Positions 62,089 to 64,000 of a stretch of 64,000 nt of DNA are shown piece after piece (the first letter of the stretch is position 1; each line of letters begins with the position of its first letter). Below the pieces are notes generated by a model. The model searched no databases, had not been told where the DNA came from, and worked only from the letters and a program-made list of their open reading frames with translations. Origin of the DNA: Faucicola sp902506215 (GTDB lineage Bacteria > Pseudomonadota > Gammaproteobacteria > Pseudomonadales > Moraxellaceae). Position numbers and translations under genes: made by a program. Location of the stretch: assembly GCA_016888885.1 (NCBI GenBank), contig CP069437.1, positions 496,001 to 560,000 of the forward strand, in the 5' to 3' direction.

Positions 62089-63456
62089 ATGATAAAAAAA
62101 TTACTGATCGCCAATCGTGGTGAAATTGCGCTTCGCATTGTTCGCGCTTGTAAGCAGCTTGGCATTCAAACGGTGGGCGTCTACTCAACTGCAGATGACA
62201 ACTTGATGCACCTTCGATTCGTTGACGAATCCATCTGTATTGGCAAGCCCAATGCCAGTCAAAGCTATCTCAATATTGATACTATCTTAACAGCCGCAGA
62301 AATCTCTGGCGCTGATGCCATTCACCCAGGTTATGGATTTTTATCTGAAAATGCTGAATTTGCCGAACGCGTGGAAGAGGCAGGGCTGACCTTCGTAGGT
62401 CCTGCGCCTGAGCACATTCGCTTAATGGGTAACAAAATATCCGCTATCAACGCCATGAAAAAAGCCGGTGTGCCTACCGTCCCTGGCTCAGTGGGTAGCG
62501 TCACTCTGGCTAACGCTGAAGAGCAAGCTAAAGCCATTGGTTTTCCTCTGTTAATCAAAGCAGCAGCTGGTGGTGGTGGTCGTGGTATGCGCGTGGTTGA
62601 ACGCCTTGAGCAGTTATTGTCTCAAGTGCAAGCCGCCAAACAAGAAGCCGAATTGTGGTTTGGCGATGATAGCGTCTATATGGAGCGCTTTTTAAAAAAC
62701 CCACGCCATGTCGAAGTGCAAGTGTTAGGTGACGGCGAAGGCAATGCCATTCATTTATTTGATCGCGATTGCTCGCTACAACGTCGTCACCAAAAAGTGC
62801 TTGAAGAAGCCCCTGCCCCAGAGATTCCTGATGATATTAAAGAGCCCATTTTGCAAGCTTGCGTTCGTGCTTGTGAGCAAATTAATTATCGCGGTGCAGG
62901 GACGTTTGAATTTTTATATGAAGACGAGCAATTTTTCTTTATTGAGATGAATACCCGCGTACAGGTTGAACACCCTGTCACCGAGATGATTACCGGCATT
63001 GATGTGGTGGTTGAACAACTCAAAATCGCATCTGGCTATGGCTTATCGTACCGTCAAAACGAAATCGAAATTCGCGGTCATGCCATCGAGTGCCGTATCA
63101 ATGCCGAAGACCCTGTAACTTTCCTGCCGTCACCTGGCACGGTGACCCACTTTTTTATGCCAAATGGTAACGGTGTACGTTTTGACTCGCACCTTTATCC
63201 CAACTATGCCATTCCTACCTTTTATGACTCATTGATTGGCAAATTAATCTGTCATGGTCAAACCCGTGAACAAGCGATTGCCAAGCTTCGCCATGCCCTT
63301 GACGAGCTGATTATCACCGGCATCAAAACCAATGTGCCATTACATCGCGATGTGATTTTGCAAGACGAGGCTTTTTGTAAACAGGCACAAAACATTCATT
63401 ATCTGGAAAAAAACTTATTATCCCAGCCAGAGACGTCAAAAACCGAAAAAGAATAA
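62089..63456 (+). CDS. accC: Acetyl-CoA carboxylase biotin carboxylase AccC
   Basis: An ATP-grasp enzyme that carboxylates biotin on AccB, the first step of fatty acid synthesis. In 455 residues it shows LLIANRGEIALRIVRACKQL, HPGYGFLSENAEFAE, the Gly-rich ATP loop KAAAGGGGRGMRVV, HVEVQVLGDGEG, EMNTRVQVEHPVTEM and RGHAIECRINAEDP. Length is normal. AGGGATAGCA precedes ATG 62089. A terminator separates it from the convergent ruvA. Confidence 0.97.
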   Translation: MIKKLLIANRGEIALRIVRACKQLGIQTVGVYSTADDNLMHLRFVDESICIGKPNASQSYLNIDTILTAAEISGADAIHPGYGFLSENAEFAERVEEAGLTFVGPAPEHIRLMGNKISAINAMKKAGVPTVPGSVGSVTLANAEEQAKAIGFPLLIKAAAGGGGRGMRVVERLEQLLSQVQAAKQEAELWFGDDSVYMERFLKNPRHVEVQVLGDGEGNAIHLFDRDCSLQRRHQKVLEEAPAPEIPDDIKEPILQACVRACEQINYRGAGTFEFLYEDEQFFFIEMNTRVQVEHPVTEMITGIDVVVEQLKIASGYGLSYRQNEIEIRGHAIECRINAEDPVTFLPSPGTVTHFFMPNGNGVRFDSHLYPNYAIPTFYDSLIGKLICHGQTREQAIAKLRHALDELIITGIKTNVPLHRDVILQDEAFCKQAQNIHYLEKNLLSQPETSKTEKE

Positions 63457-63470
63457 AGTTAACGGTTAAC

Positions 63471-63496
63471 AAAAGAGGGTCATTTGAGCCTCTTTT
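63471..63496. terminator. Bidirectional terminator between accC and ruvA
   Basis: AAAAGAGG (63471-63478) pairs with CCTCTTTT (63489-63496) around a 10-base loop, giving an A-run on one side and a T-run on the other. Confidence 0.75.
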
Positions 63497-63505
63497 TATG
63501 CAATT

Positions 63506-64000
63506 TTAATTCATCGCCAAATTTTTAAGAGACGCCTTCAGCAGATTTTGGATGGTTAACGGTGAATCAATGGCAGATTTTGCCAGTTTTATCGCAGCTT
63601 GGGCTTCTTTATCGCGATAACCTAGTGCAATCAACCCCGCTTCCACTTCGGCAATAATAATGCCTTCATTGCCACTATCGGTCGCTAGTGGTAATGAAGG
63701 GGCAAAACCTGACGTATCACCTAAGTGTTTGATTTTGTCTTTTAATTCAACAATCAATCGCTGGGCAGTTTTTTTACCGACACCTGGAATACGCGTCAAT
63801 GCCAGCTCATCATTGTTCATCACAAACTGGTGCAATTCCTGCACCGTTACGGTTGACATCATCGCCAACGCCATTTTTGCCCCCACCCCATTGACTTTAA
63901 GCAACAGTCTAAACACTTCCCGATCGCTATGGCTTAAAAACCCAAATAACAACTGAGCATCCTCGCGTACCAAAAAATGTGTCCACAAGGTGACGGACTG
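63506..64000 (-). CDS. ruvA: Holliday junction helicase subunit RuvA (C-terminal part)
   Basis: The C-terminal 164 residues of RuvA; the start lies beyond the window edge. Visible are the end of domain I (THFLVREDAQLLFGF), the helix-hairpin-helix domain II (LLLKVNGVGAKMALAMM and LTRIPGVGKKTAQRLIVELK), and domain III near the C-terminus (GLIALGYRDKEAQAAIKLAK), which regulates the RuvB motor. The open frame continues uninterrupted to base 64000, so this is an edge truncation, not a pseudogene. Confidence 0.95.
   Translation of the reverse strand, partial: QSVTLWTHFLVREDAQLLFGFLSHSDREVFRLLLKVNGVGAKMALAMMSTVTVQELHQFVMNNDELALTRIPGVGKKTAQRLIVELKDKIKHLGDTSGFAPSLPLATDSGNEGIIIAEVEAGLIALGYRDKEAQAAIKLAKSAIDSPLTIQNLLKASLKNLAMN

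Noticed and set aside
1..64000. CRISPR arrays, insertion sequences, prophage or restriction/defence genes
   Set aside because: No regularly spaced repeats, transposase motifs, terminal inverted repeats or defence-type domains were seen.
1..64000. tRNA or rRNA genes
   Set aside because: No cloverleaf-like sequences with GGTTCRA and CCA-type ends, and no rRNA-like stretches, were noticed in the gaps. A covariance-model search would be decisive.

Overview
This is chromosomal sequence from a gammaproteobacterium of the family Moraxellaceae, probably Moraxella (Faucicola) or a close relative. The signs are a TyrA-AroA fusion protein, an FFLEE-type conserved protein of the Acinetobacter/Moraxella group, a two-domain PPK2 polyphosphate:AMP phosphotransferase, a rubredoxin/rubredoxin reductase pair, and AT-leaning intergenic DNA. 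The species call is inference. I saw no phage, insertion sequence, CRISPR array, rRNA or tRNA. The window is almost entirely core genome.

Layout. 1-2.4 kb: window-edge fragment, a Kazal-like lipoprotein, and the type IV pilus regulator pilR. 2.4-4.5 kb (minus): folK-like, folB, rarD. 4.6-9.95 kb (minus): an aromatic amino acid operon, pheA - hisC - EamA exporter - tyrA/aroA fusion. 10.4-12 kb: talB and apt. 12.3-15 kb (plus): rubredoxin, rubredoxin reductase, alpha/beta hydrolase. 15-19.3 kb (minus): FFLEE protein, ubiE, ubiJ, then ubiB behind a terminator. 19.5-23.3 kb (plus): pap and ppiD. 23.4-29.4 kb (minus): a complete isc operon, iscR-iscS-iscU-iscA-hscB-hscA-fdx, with a clear promoter and two inverted IscR-like sites. 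29.6-34.9 kb: a membrane-anchored UbiJ/SCP2-like protein, HU, a LysM-rich MltD lytic transglycosylase and an NTF2-like exported protein. 35.3-40.2 kb (plus): yajC-secD-secF and azlC-azlD. 40.2-43.5 kb (minus): cvpA-purF and pyrD. 43.7-49.1 kb (minus): tolQ-tolR-tolA-tolB, followed by a TolB-like lipoprotein where pal is usually found. 49.4-52 kb: three poorly characterised genes. 52.3-59.7 kb: a LysR regulator, lipB, an HELGH/RTX protein, selO and maeB. 59.7-64 kb: cca, aroQ-accB-accC, and the C-terminal part of ruvA.

The most unexpected signal is not a gene. It is a recurring pattern of short imperfect tandem duplications, with units of about 12-22 bp (one case offset by 27). Many straddle or directly follow stop codons: the Kazal lipoprotein, talB, ubiJ, pap, ppiD, iscS, the NTF2-like gene, cvpA, tolA, tolQ, the LysR gene and aroQ. 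Others lie in 5' intergenic DNA (upstream of talB, pheA, apt and hscA) or in frame inside the TolB-like lipoprotein. Several housekeeping proteins also carry long low-complexity N-terminal extensions (UbiE, SecF, FolB, Pap). I found no convincing new multi-gene defence or biosynthetic system. The best candidates for new biology are the stop-codon echoes, the TolB-like lipoprotein in the tol cluster, the membrane-anchored SCP2-like protein beside isc, and the HELGH/RTX protein.
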